Source: Boletus sp. NGJ
Lineage: Eukaryota; Basidiomycota; Agaricomycetes; Boletales; Boletaceae
Length of the DNA stretch: 64,000 nucleotides
Assembly (NCBI GenBank): GCA_019096195.1
Contig: JAGTXK010000087.1
Location: 1 to 64,000 of the forward strand
Reading direction: 5' to 3'
In this document: positions 25,848-36,837 of the stretch, in pieces
Layout: every line of letters starts with the position of its first letter
Position numbering within the stretch: the first letter of the stretch is position 1
Translations under genes and position numbers: made by a program
Notes under the pieces: model-generated
Told to the model about the DNA's origin: nothing
The model's input: the letters and a program-made list of their open reading frames with translations, nothing else
Databases searched by the model: none

Positions 25848-27566
25848 TCAAGGAACAGCACCCACTGGCGTAAGTTGACCTGCAGCCATCCACGAAGGTC
25901 CCTCTTGCCTGTCATCCACTCTCGGTGGGGAGTGGGAAAGAGATCGACGATCGGCAGGCTCGCGTGACTTTCTGGAAAGTTGATCGGACACTGAGCCCTT
26001 GTTACTCTTCCTGAACCTCGTCTGGAGCCACCTCTTGACCTTGACCACCATGGTGCCCTTGGACGACTCAAGATTTTCCTCACATGCCTCTCCGGGGGAG
26101 ACCACTGGCGGGTACACTGATGACTGTGCTATAATATGAGATGAGCCAATCGGCGGTATCTCATCCTCCCGGGGATCGGCAGAGGATGTCGGGGACAGAG
26201 ACTCTGGCAGCGTCAACACAGAAGCAAGAGAAGGATCACCAACCTCGCCATAGTTGAACTCGTCAACAGGCGTGCCCGACCGTACCTCGGCCTATGCCAT
26301 CATGAGAACTTACTTCGAGGGGGAAATGAATGAACTCATACGTCGAGGAGATCTCCATCGCCCTTAGGCTCAAGGTGACTGGGCTTGCCAGGATCCTTCT
26401 GATGACGAAGTCAGCGAAATTATTTAGTGACGGAATGACAAAATCGGACTGGGGTGGAGTCACATACTTTGCTTTTGTGGCTGCCAGATATCGATGGCCT
26501 CTCGTTTTGTTGTTGTTCCTCGCGAGTAGATACCTATGTAGTTTGTCAATGTGAGAGGCAGAATTATCCAATATGCAATGGACAAGAAAGCACAAATAAC
26601 TTACACGGAAAGGACCGTACCGGTCTGCGAGCATACCATTGAGACAACGAATGACAGTTTTCCCGTCAAGTCGCCCAGTCGCGACATAGCTACTGTCCTG
26701 CGAGATGGCGATTGTGTGTATTAGTGCATCATCCTCAATGACAGGGTCAGTCAGAGAGTGTGTCGATGTGTCCAGGAACAAGATCGAACTCATTCCAAAG
26801 GTGACGATGAATTTGCCATTGGGGGCGAGAGCGAGAGAGTAGACACCACTGGGAATGTGCAATTCGGCGAGTTGGGACCCAGTCGACAAGTCAAAAGACT
26901 TTATTTTGCTGTCCTTGGATGTGGCAAAGATTTGTTGACCATCGCTTGACCACGCAAGCGGAGTGATTGCAGTGACTCGGGGTGCAGTGGTGTCGAGGGT
27001 GATGAGCTTGTCGCCATTGCGACTGTCGAAAATGCGGACGGAGCGACCCCAACAAGCAGTGGCGATGTGCTCGCCATTCGGGGAAAACTTGAGCCCATTG
27101 ATATCCTCATGCTGGAGTGGTCCAACGAGTCGCTCTCCAGTGTCGATGCTCCAAATGCTCACTTCTTTGAAAGTACCAGTGGCAAACTGGGTCGAATCCG
27201 GGGAAACGTCCACCACATATACCGTGTTTCCGCCCTCCACGTCGATGACCTTTTCACGCATCTCTCCGTCCCACACGCTTGCCCCGCTAAAAGTCCCACA
27301 CGCTATCCACTTGCCATCCCTCGACACAGAAATGGCGAACACCTCCACTCCTATTTGCTTTGAGACCTGTTGACCGTCTGAAACTCGCCATCGTCGAATC
27401 CCATCGTCATTCCCGCCTAAAAGATGCTCCCCGTCAGGGTGGAACGCAACCGCCCGTACATAGTCAGAGCGACCTGTCTCAAGGACTATTGTTTGGTCTT
27501 AACGGAGTGTCAGCATTGCTCAATCACACCTCGGAGCTGCTACCCACCGGTGTTGGTCGACGACAT
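25848..27566 (-). CDS. WD40 repeat protein, copy B (intact, 492 aa)
   Basis: The exon model on minus is 27,548-27,566, 26,605-27,497, 26,468-26,533, 26,342-26,398 and 25,848-26,291. The sum is 1,479 nt, open to TGA. Introns are 50-71 nt with GTGGGT, GTAAGT, GTATGT and GTATGA donors. The first uses an AAG acceptor behind a CTGAC branch-like motif. Residues about 8-305 form WD40-like blades (VAFHPDGEHLLGG..IRRW; SVSRDGKWIACGT; FSPNGEHIATA; LAWSSDGQQIFATS). The tail of about 180 residues is Ser/Pro/Arg-rich and probably disordered. WD40 proteins are scaffolds for protein complexes; the partner here is unknown. It is the only undamaged member of three local copies. A conserved downstream stretch (25,375-25,840) might be an alternative last exon. 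Confidence 0.75.
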
Positions 27567-27939
27567 CCTCATCAATGGTATGCAGTTGTCAGCTTCAAAG
27601 AGTGGAAGAACAACGTGTTTTGGTTTACTCGTGGTACGCAAATATACTCCATACTACACACGTTTCCTTGTTCTCAATGTGGTCTGTTCGCACACTGCCT
27701 CGTATCTTTCGCGCGTATCCACAGCTTTGTGACCTCATTGTGACCAGGTAAAGAGTCAACATTTGCGAATGCTTGTCACCACTAGAAATCACTTTATGTT
27801 ATCACGCCTTGTATTACCTTATAAGCTCTGCCGTGAGTAAAATCTGAGAGGCCACCCCATAGTTTTAATGCAAGAAAGTAACTGTAATAACAATTGTTAG
27901 TGTTGTGCACAGCTCATTGTAACAAGAGGTCTGCATTAC
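27567..27939. other. Upstream region of WD40 copy B
   Basis: No gene is visible. About 190 bp next to the gene are similar to the region upstream of copy C (36,690-36,837). The next 180 bp are unique and end at the outer edge of the palindrome arm. Confidence 0.5.
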
Positions 27940-28267
27940 TCATGCAAGACACCATGCATGACTTGCGGATCCCCTGTACTTTCTCATGGTACCACTTGTA
28001 GGCCATATTTAGTTTGCTTCACAGCTGAGTATAGAATTGGTGGCAGTAGCTGATAAATCGGCAGTTACCGCATTGCTTTGATGGTAGTGGAGTGTTCGAT
28101 GCTTACATAAGGGCTTTGACTGCCCTGTTGGCAGTCCCAGAACATCCGTGACATGTCCATTTTTGGATTGTGGGATGAACATATGCTTCCTCCACTTTCT
28201 GCTCAACCATTCATTCCCCCAGCTTTAGACAGCACTCCAGTTGATTCCAACAATATTCTATAGTATA

Positions 28268-30855
28268 CAGTGGCTCAAAAAAGTGTCCCAATGTTTGGCT
28301 ATTTTGCAAAAACTTGACATTTGCAAAAGAACCAAAAGGTGTTAGCCCTAACCCTTGCTGGGCCATTGATAGCCCTAATCCTTGCCCTGAAGATAAGCTC
28401 TTAGTCATGTGATTTGGTTGTCATGGCACTGAGATATAGCCATATTAAAGTGGCATGTCATTGGGACACTTTTTTGAGCAACATTTCTATTCTTCAATTT
28501 AGTACTTTGTATGCCCTCCCTTCACTTTTATCACTGCCTCTAGTCTTCTAGGCATACTCTCTATCAATCCTTGACACTCCTCAACCTCTATCTTCCCCCA
28601 CTCCACTTCAATTCTCTCCCAAAGCTCCCATACTCCTTTTGGTGGTTGAAACGATCACTGTTGATATCATCCATTTATTAATGATCCCACCTACACCTTT
28701 GCACTACCCATAGACGATACACTCGCCTACCCTCACCAAACTCCATACTAGCCTAACCCCGCATACGCCTAGAGTAGTTACTTGTTGTATCCTCCCCCAT
28801 GCAATACACCACACAACCACATACACCTACGTACACTTTCACTAGTCGTACCCCCGTCGTACCCATTACACTACGACACCAAGTAGCCTCATGGCTAACC
28901 CCAGCGTCCACCGCCACAAGCACAGGCCTGCACGCCTCTAAACTGCCACACCCTGTGGACATACCTGACGCAGCGCTCGGTATCCACACAAGAAACCGCA
29001 GACCGTACCTGACACAGCGCTCAGTACGCTACACAAGTACTAATCAGGAGTTCACCTCCAGATCCTTGAATCCCCCGCTCAATCCTCGACCCCCAGTTCA
29101 CACTGTAGATCACCCCTCGCACCGCCAAGTACTAATCAAGCCCATGCTAGATTAACCCTTAGACACAGACAAGACCCAATCTATCACTCGATACGATCTC
29201 GTCTCAATACCAGATCCAACGATCACCCTATGTGATGCCTTACGCATCACCCTTTCAATTCCTCTTTTGCTTCTCATCTCCATTTCTATCTATTAGCCCC
29301 CTTTGATATATCACACATAGCCACGCCTAGAGCGCCCCGGACTACATTTCACTTATATGCATGTATCCACATGCATCTCGTTCCATCATTTCTCCTTTTT
29401 GCCATTGGACACTAACATTCCTCGTTCCTGTGATGTCATACCTGGTACCCACGATGTCATAGCATAGCACGGTCCGTGCACCACTATCGGTAGTATATAA
29501 GTAGCCGGTAGAGTACCATGTTTCACTTAGTCTTGAAATTGCCTTTCTCTCTGTCACATATTGCTCCAGTTAGCAATGCTTCAGATATTGGGTTTAGGTT
29601 CTTTCCTTCGTCTATTGCAAGTTCCTTTCAGTGGTATTATATAGCTATTGAGCTTTTTTTTGAGAATTTGCCAGAGATGTTCAATGGGATTAAGGTCTGG
29701 AGATTGTGCTGGCCAGTCAAGAAGCTTGATCTCTTGAGATTCCAGCCACTTCTTGGCTCTTTTAGAGGTGTGCTTGGGGCCATTATCTTGTTGAACGATA
29801 ATGCTCTCCTCAGGAATTTTAGAATTTTCCATGGAAGGAAGCAGATTATCCTTCAAAATGGAGACATACTGCTCAGCATTCATTCTCCCTTCAACCTCTG
29901 CCAGAATCCCCACTCCATTCCAACTTATGCATCCCCAAACCATCAAGGAACCTCCTCCAAACTTTACTGTTCCCTGAACTTCCTTGTCTTGCAAAGACTT
30001 TCCTGCCAATTTCCATACATACTTCCTTCCATCTGACCCAATCCTGTTGATCTTGGTTTCATCTAACCATCTAACCCTAGTCCAGTCCTCCACAGTCTAA
30101 TGTTGGTGCTTGAGAGCAAAGGCTAGCCTATGTTGTCTATGCTTTACAGACAAGAATGGCTTCTTTTTCTTGACTACAGCCTTAAGAGATGCAGACTTGA
30201 GAACATTCCTAACAGTTTGAGCAGAGACAAGAGAAGAGAGAGCAGAATTGATGAGATGGGTAGCCTGGACAGCATTTTCAACTTTGCCAGAGGTAATACT
30301 AGAGACAATTCTCCTTTTATCAGTAGAAGAAAGTTTAGAAGGACATCCTAATTTGATGTTTTCCTTGCCTGTGTGGATCTCTTTGATAACCCTGGCCACA
30401 GTAGACTTCCCCAGACCAGTTTGGAATGATATTTACCTAGTAGAAAGGCCAGATTCAGAGAGAAAAAGAATATTGACTCTACTAGAGAAGGAAATGGATT
30501 TCATGATGAAGTAGGGTTGGCTGAATGGTATCTCTGCTTTTTATACCATTTGGAATTATGTAAGTGACATAATCAGACAGGGTTGAAGCACAGCATCCAT
30601 CAGAATCTTATGTTAGTTACTAAATGATAGTTAATAATATCAGAGTCAAATAAGTGTCCTAATGACATATTATTTTAATATGGCTATATCTCAGTGCCAT
30701 GACAATCAAATCACATGACTAAGAGCTCATCTTCAGGGCAAGGATTAGAGCTATCAATGGCCCAGCAAGGGTTAGGGCTAACACCTTTTGGTTCTTTTGC
30801 AAATGTCAAGTTTTTGCAAAATAGCCAAACATTGGGACACTTTTTTGAGCCACTG
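28268..30855 (-). mobile_element. Tc1-type DNA transposon, left-arm copy (dead, carries a solo LTR)
   Basis: The element starts and ends with inverted repeats (CAGTGGCTCAAAAAAGTGTC) between TA dinucleotides. It is 1,599 bp long once the inserted solo LTR is removed. The transposase reads on minus (about 29,640-30,510) and keeps the DDE signature residues (VRWLDETK, IVQQDNGPKH, DLNPIEHLW). An in-frame TAG replaces the Trp codon found in the right-arm copy (near 30,097), and the 984-bp insertion splits the 3' part, so it cannot make a transposase. It differs from the right-arm Tc1 at roughly 5% of bases, far more than the surrounding arm. Confidence 0.9.
28647..29630 (+). mobile_element. Solo LTR (fossil) inside the left Tc1 element
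   Basis: A 984-bp insertion begins TGAAACG and ends CTTTCA. It is flanked by the 5-bp duplication GTGGT (28,642-28,646 and 29,631-29,635). The right-arm copy shows the empty site. There is no internal coding region, and a TATATAAG box near 29,495 fits an LTR promoter on plus, so it is a solo LTR of an LTR element not otherwise present. It is full of CpG while its host Tc1 has almost none, which points to a late arrival. Confidence 0.8.
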
Positions 30856-31273
30856 TAGGACACAATTTTGTACTGTTTCAAATGTAATATTATAGCTTGT
30901 ATGGCAAGATATGTGAAATAAGCAGAAAATAGAAAAGTGCACAACCACTATTCAAAGTATCAGGGCAAGTATCTCAGGATATAGAATACATATAATACAT
31001 CATAATACCAAGTTTTCAAAAGGCTATATTAAATGTTGAGAGCAGGAGAGCCAAAATAACATATAAAAAGTGAGCTGAAACTTAGAAGACTTGCAAAACA
31101 TATTAGGAACACAACAATTCAGGGCTTAGATGATACTGGGAAATAAGGATGAACTATTTCTATTTTAAGTCATTAGAAATTAGTCTGGATGCTATTCCTG
31201 GCATTCTGTGGTATAAAAATATTTAAAAAGTGAAATTTTTATTAAAGCTCTCAATAATCCACTTGCTCAAAGC

Positions 31274-31860
31274 TGTAAGTTCAGCAGTGAAATGATACTG
31301 TACAACCCTGATATCCCTACATATTTCTCAATCCTTGCTACACTTTGCACTACCTACAGTATAGATGATACTCTCACCTACTTCAACCAAACTGCACCCT
31401 TATCTACACACACATACACCTACATTAAAAACCTTGCAGAAAGTGGACATTGTCTAATTTGACATGCTGTGGGTGCTCTGCCTGAAAAAATCATGATCAT
31501 GTGATCTCAACATGTCAGTGAGGTGAAAACACCCTTGCCATCATTTTTCTATGTTGCTTGAGAGTAGATAATAGTATATTGTAATTTATCATGACTATTC
31601 TGTAGTGCACACATTCTTGTCATGTACTAAACAAACCAATATTGCATTACATTCCCCATATTGTATGCTTGTGAGATCTGCCTGACTGAGAGTGTATAGA
31701 CTAACAATGACTGAATTACAGTGCACTGTACCTCTTCTGTGCCAAAACATCATTGTCCAATTCTTCCCCCTCATTGGCAATCACCTTGTTCAGCTTGTAG
31801 TATTGCTGCAGCTTCAAGCTGAATTTTTTTATCTCATCCATTTCATTATGGACCTCTATA
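31274..31860. other. Spacer segment, with a possible decayed LTR piece
   Basis: This part of the palindrome spacer is not present in the copy at 141-2598. No gene is seen. Around 31,330-31,420 the sequence resembles part of the solo LTR near 28,690-28,740 (CTTTGCACTACC, then CACCTAC..CAACCAAACT) with CpGs changed to TpG or CpA. It may be an old relative. The remainder may continue the Plavaka relic but shows no clear motif. Confidence 0.4.
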
Positions 31861-34318
31861 TATTATGGATAGAAATGTGGTTTCTGGTGACAGCTATTAG
31901 ATAAAAAAAGAATTATATAAATTGGACCAGCCAATCAGGAGTTATTCTCTTTAAGCTATTCTTCAGCTTTAATGAAGCCAATGCTTAACACTAATGCTCT
32001 TTTGGACTTAATAGATCAATGGCTAAATCAATTCATGAACTTCTTTTTCCATCTAATAGATTTGATAGTAGACTATATTTCATTCACTAGAAGCATCACA
32101 GTCCATGAAGAAATGGGCATGCTGGACAAAAAAGCTGATATTAAAGCTGCAAAAGTCAGAAGCTGAGCTGAGGCAACACTAACATGATGACATGCTCCTA
32201 ATGTTGGCTTACCATGGGTGTATTTCGACTGGTTGCCAACAAAGAGATAAATTGGCCATAGTGATATGATGCCAAAGTTTGTGAGCTAGGTGGTATTGGA
32301 CCAAAACATGAGAGGGATGGCAATATGCTCATATGTGTCACCTACCTCTCTTGGAAGGTCATTGACTTCTGCATGAGCTTTTAGCATTTCTGGAGATGTA
32401 TATATCTCTGAATAGACCCTAAGTTTGCAACTGTCAGTTGAAGTCTAGTGTTCTTCAAATGGAGTGATATAAAATAGCTTCAAGATCTTGTCACTTAAGA
32501 CCAATTTGATAATATTGACAAGTGAGTGATGAGTGACATTGACTGGGAACATTGGGATTTGGGGATCATTCTCGGAGCTATATTTAACATTCTCCTTGAG
32601 CAAGGGAATAGTGACCTTGCTCTGCTTTCAACCATGCTCAGCTCAAAATGGATTACCCTCCTTGTGAAGGTACTTTTGTATCTTTTTCTGTTCCTTCTCA
32701 TATGAGAATTTTGAGACTGCAATGGGATTGAAAAGTGGATCTTTGATGAATGTTTAGAGGCATTGTAGTTCAGCAATAGATTTTGTGTTTGAACCAGAAT
32801 ACTGCCAGCATATGAGTAAGCCAGCAGTGGGATTGCTAAATGCTGAGAATAAATTATCCCACATAATATCAGCAACCGGATGAAGACTGCCAATCCAACT
32901 TGCAGCATGGGGAAGATCCCACTCTAGTGTTGGTGCTTCAACATGCAAGGCAATTGTATGGTTTTGATTGGGATCAAGTGTTAGTTGTGATGGATATATG
33001 TGAAAGAGACCAAAGCCATTAGGCTTGGTTTGGTGATGAGCTATATTACTAGCTGGTTGTAGAGCATGAGCACTTGAGGGGTGAGGGGCAGGTGATACTG
33101 GGGCTTGAAAAGAAGTATCTATTGCATCACCTGGCAAGTAGTCATTGTAGCATGTTGACTTCTATGCAGGTAAAAGCAATGGAAATCCTTTTTCAAATGG
33201 TAGGTTTTCCCAGACATTTGCTTTGCCTCCCATGGTTAGAACACTATAAGCTAGGGGAATTTTTACCTCCTAGATAAAACAATCTCTAGATCTGCTAGGT
33301 TTGAGTCAGTTGAATACTTAGTATAACTAAGTGCACAGATTGTTTGCCAATTTCCAACAAATGCTGAAGAATTGGAATTGAAATGGTTTCAACTATAGTC
33401 TGGTTAATAGTGTAAATAACTGTAAACAACTGTAAATATGTCTAAAAGTATGCTAGTCAATGCTACTAGATTGCTAGACTTTGATTAGTAGGCTTTTTTA
33501 GAAGGTCAAATGAGTTAATTGCTATAAAAGGCAATGACTTTGTGGCTGGTAATCCACAGATATGCTGGATTGTCAAGATGTTGAGATCTTCCAGGTAAGG
33601 CTGGAATAGGTTCACACTACACTTACATCACTCAGATAGGTTATGACAACTCAATCTTATTGTTTGCTAAGGAGAGTGCAATTTAGTGCTTATTTGGCTG
33701 TACTGTCACTTATCCTCTTAGGTGGGCAGTCAGCAGAGTAGCAGGGATGTTTGGGGTCTAGTAGTATTAAACTGTTGGGGATCTATTCCCTTTTATTGCC
33801 CTATTTAGGGTTGTCTCTCAAAAGGTGTTCTATATTTCTTGTGCACTATTGGCTACAGGAATTTACTCCTAACAATCTGACTAGCTGTCTAAACAATGGA
33901 GAATGTCCTCCTCAAGGTCCTCTGTGGGTTGCCTGTGAGTGGTACTCTAAGTAGGGATGAGAATTGTTCTCCTTGAGAGAACTTCTCTGGTTAAGATGCC
34001 CTGTATGAGGGGTGATCTGCTCTCTTTGTGGCCTGAATGGCTCTCCTTTTATGGATAAATACATGGGCTTGGCTAGCCAATCAGAAGGGTTGGCTGCTTA
34101 CTAATGCCAAGCTTTTGCTGACTGAAACATAGAACTTCAAAGAATGCCATAGAACTCCATGGAATACCATGGAAGGTCATGAAGTGTTTAGTCAGGTGAC
34201 ACAAGGCAGTATAGCCCATGATCACATGATCATGTTCTCTCACTGGCACTTAGCTATATACATATTATTTACAGTTCTACTAGCTATGTACTTGTAGATA
34301 GTAACAGAGCTATATGTT
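31861..34318 (-). mobile_element. Plavaka-type relic, copy 2 (in the palindrome spacer)
   Basis: A 2,458-bp near-perfect repeat of positions 141-2598 (offset 31,720), with about five differences, all transitions. It carries the same FGLF, SGSNTKS and GNQSKY..CHHV remnants on minus and the same interrupting stops. Unlike copy 1 it has no Tc1 end at its left border, and the sequence runs on into unique DNA there. Its right border at 34,318-34,319 meets the start of the right palindrome arm. Confidence 0.65.
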
Positions 34319-34737
34319 CGCTTTGAGCAAGTGGATTATTGAGAGCTTTAATAAAAATTTCACTTTTTAAATATTTTTATACCACAGAATGCCAGGAATA
34401 GCATCCAGACTAATTTCTAATGACTTAAAATAGAAATAGTTCATCCTTATTTCCCAGTATCATCTAAGCCCTGAATTGTTATGTTCCTAATATGTTTTGC
34501 AAGTCTTCTAAGTTTCAGCTCACTTTTTATATGTTATTTTGGCTCTCCTGCTCTCAACATTTAATATAGCCTTTTGAAAACTTGGTATTATGATGTATTA
34601 TATGTATTCTATATCCTGAGATACTTGCCCTGATACTTTGAATAGTGGTTGTGCACTTTTCTATTTTCTGCTTATTTCACATATCTTGCCATACAAGCTA
34701 TAATATTACATTTGAAACAGTACAAAATTGTGTCCTA

Positions 34738-36337
34738 CAGTGGCTCAAAAAAGTGTCCCAATGTTTGGCTATTTTGCAAAGACTTGACATTTGCAAAAGA
34801 ACCAAAAGGCATTAGCCCTAACCCTTGCTGGGCCATTGATAGCCCTAATCCTTGCCCTGAAGATGTGCCCTTAGTCATGTGAGTTGGTTGTCATGGTACT
34901 GAGTTATAGCCATATTAAAAGGATATGTCATTGGGACACTTATTTGACCCTGATATTATCAACTATCATTTAGTAAATAACATAAGGTTCTGATGGATGC
35001 TGTGCTTCAACCCTGTCTGATTATGTCACTTACATAACTCCAAATGGTATAAAGAGCAGAGATACCATTCAGCCAACCCTACTTCATTATGAAATCCACT
35101 CCCTCCTCTGCTAGAGCCAATATTCTTTTTCTCTCTGAATCTGGCCTTTCTACTAGGCAAATATCATTCCAAACTGGTCTGGGGAAGTCTACTGTGGCCA
35201 GGGTTATCAAGGAGATCCACCCAGGCAAGGAAAACATCAAATTAGGATGTCCTTCCAAACTTTCTCCTACTGATAAAAGGAGAATTGTCTCTAGTATTAC
35301 CTCTGGCAAAGTTGAAAATGCTGTCCAGGCTACCCATCTCATCAATTCTGCTCTCTCTTCTCCTGTCTCCGCTCAAACTGTTAGGAATGTTCTCAAGTCT
35401 GCATCTCTCAAGGCTGTAGTCAAGAAAAAGAAGCCACTCTTGTCTGTGAAGCATAGGCAACATAGGCTAGCCTTTGCTCTCAAGCACCAACATTGGACTG
35501 TGGAGGACTGGACTAGGGTCAGATGGTCAGATGAAACCAAGATCAACAGGATTGGGTCAGATGGAAGGAAGTATGTATGGAAATTGGCAGGAAAGTCTTT
35601 GCAAGACAAGGAAGTTCAGGGAACAGTAAAGTTTGGAGGAGGTTCCTTGATGGTTTGGGGATGCATGAGTTGGAGTGGAGTGGGGATTCTTGCAGAGGTT
35701 GAAGGGAGGATGAATGCTGAGCAGTATGTCTCCATTTTGGAGGATAATCTGCTTCCTTCCATGGAAAATTCTGGAATTCCTGAAGAGAGCATTATCGTTC
35801 AACAAGATAATGGCCCCAAGCACACCTCTAAAAGAGCCAAGGAGTGGCTGGAATCTCAAGGGATCAAGCTTCTTGACTGGCCAGCACAATCTCCAGACCT
35901 TAATCCCATTGAACATCTCTGGCAAATCCTCAAAAAAAAAACTCAATAGCTATACAACACCACCAAAAGGAGTATGGGAGCTTTGGGAGAGAATTGAAGT
36001 GGAGTGGGGGAAGATAGAGGTTGAGGAGTGTCAAGGATTGATAGAGAGTATGCCTAGAAGACTAGAGGCAGTGATAAAAGCAAAGGGAGGGCATACAAAG
36101 TACTAAATTGAAGAATAGAAATGTTGCTCAAAAAAGTGTCCCAATGACATGTCACTTTAATATGGCTATATCTCGGTGCCATGACAACCAACTCACATGA
36201 CTAAGGGCTCATCTTCAGGGCAAGGATTAGGGCTACCAATGGCCCAGCGAGGGTTTGGGCTAATACCTTTTGGTTCTTTTGCAAATGTCAAGTCTTTGCA
36301 AAATAGCCAAACATTGGGACACTTTTTTGAGCCACTG
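34738..36337 (+). mobile_element. Tc1-type DNA transposon, right-arm copy (1,600 bp, nearly intact)
   Basis: It has a TA target duplication at 34,736-34,737 and 36,338-36,339, and inverted terminal repeats starting CAGTGGCTC. Further internal repeats include a second GTGTCCCAATGACATGTC motif near each end. It encodes a single transposase with a small in-frame break near the C-terminus. This is the best-preserved of the Tc1 copies in the window and the natural reference for the family. Confidence 0.93.
35089..35949 (+). pseudogene. Tc1 transposase, DD34E (C-terminal frameshift)
   Basis: The protein starts MKSTPSSARANILFLSE, with a helix-turn-helix DNA-binding half (TRQISFQTGLGKSTVARVI) over about residues 10-110. 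The catalytic core follows: Asp in WSDETKINRIG, Asp in VQQDNGPKHTS, and Glu in PDLNPIEHLWQ, with 34 residues between the last two, the Tc1 spacing. The frame ends early at QILKKKTQ because of an extended A-run near 35,931-35,941. The left-arm copy has a shorter run there. The lost tail (LNSY..PPKGVWELWERI) is still readable in the next frame to about 36,106. Full family proteins are about 340 residues, so only the C-terminal tail is affected. Confidence 0.9.
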
Positions 36338-36837
36338 TATACTATAGAATATTGTTGGAATCAACTGGAGTGCTGTCTAAAGCTGGGGGAATGAATGGTT
36401 GAGCAGAAAGTGGAGGAAGCATATGTTCATCCCACAATCCAAAAATGGACATGTCACAGATGTTCTGGGACTGCCAACAGGGCAGTCAAAGCCCTTATGT
36501 AAGCATCGAACACTGCACTACCATCAAAGCAATGCAGTAACTGCCGATTTATCAGCTACTGCCACCAATTCTATACTCAACTGTGAAGCAAACTAAATAT
36601 GGCCTACAAGTGGTACCATGAGAAAGTACAGGGGATCCGCAAGTCATGCATGGTGTCTTGCATGAGTAGATCCGAATAAGAAATTAAAGAATAAGCGCCA
36701 AAGACACAAGGCAGTGTGCGAACAGACCACATTGAGAAGAAGGAAACGTGTATGCAGTATATTTGCGTACGACGAGTAAACCGAAACACATTGTTCTTCT
36801 ATTCTTCGAAGCCGACAATTGTGTACCATTGGGGAGA

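Larger units (their letters stand above)
27940..31273. repeat. Left arm of a large palindrome
   Basis: Read in reverse complement, this segment matches 34,320-36,667 end to end once the 989-bp solo LTR and its extra target copy are removed (about 2,345 vs 2,348 bp). Outside the Tc1 element the arms are about 99% identical: one difference in some 418 bp on the inner flank and four in some 327 bp on the outer flank. The inner ends are GCTCAAAGC at 31,273 and GCTTTGAGC at 34,320. Confidence 0.92.
34320..36667. repeat. Right arm of the large palindrome
   Basis: This is the inverted partner of 27,940-31,273. It contains about 418 bp of inner flank, a Tc1 element and about 328 bp of outer flank. 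A conserved 65-residue frame in the outer flank (36,399-36,596, also at 28,009-28,206 on minus) differs by one residue. That reflects DNA identity rather than proven coding. Confidence 0.92.

Noticed and set aside
30711-34882. Paired 77-residue frames at 30,711-30,944 and 34,649-34,882
   Set aside because: They straddle the Tc1 end and its flank in each arm. Their similarity reflects the inverted DNA repeat, not a gene.
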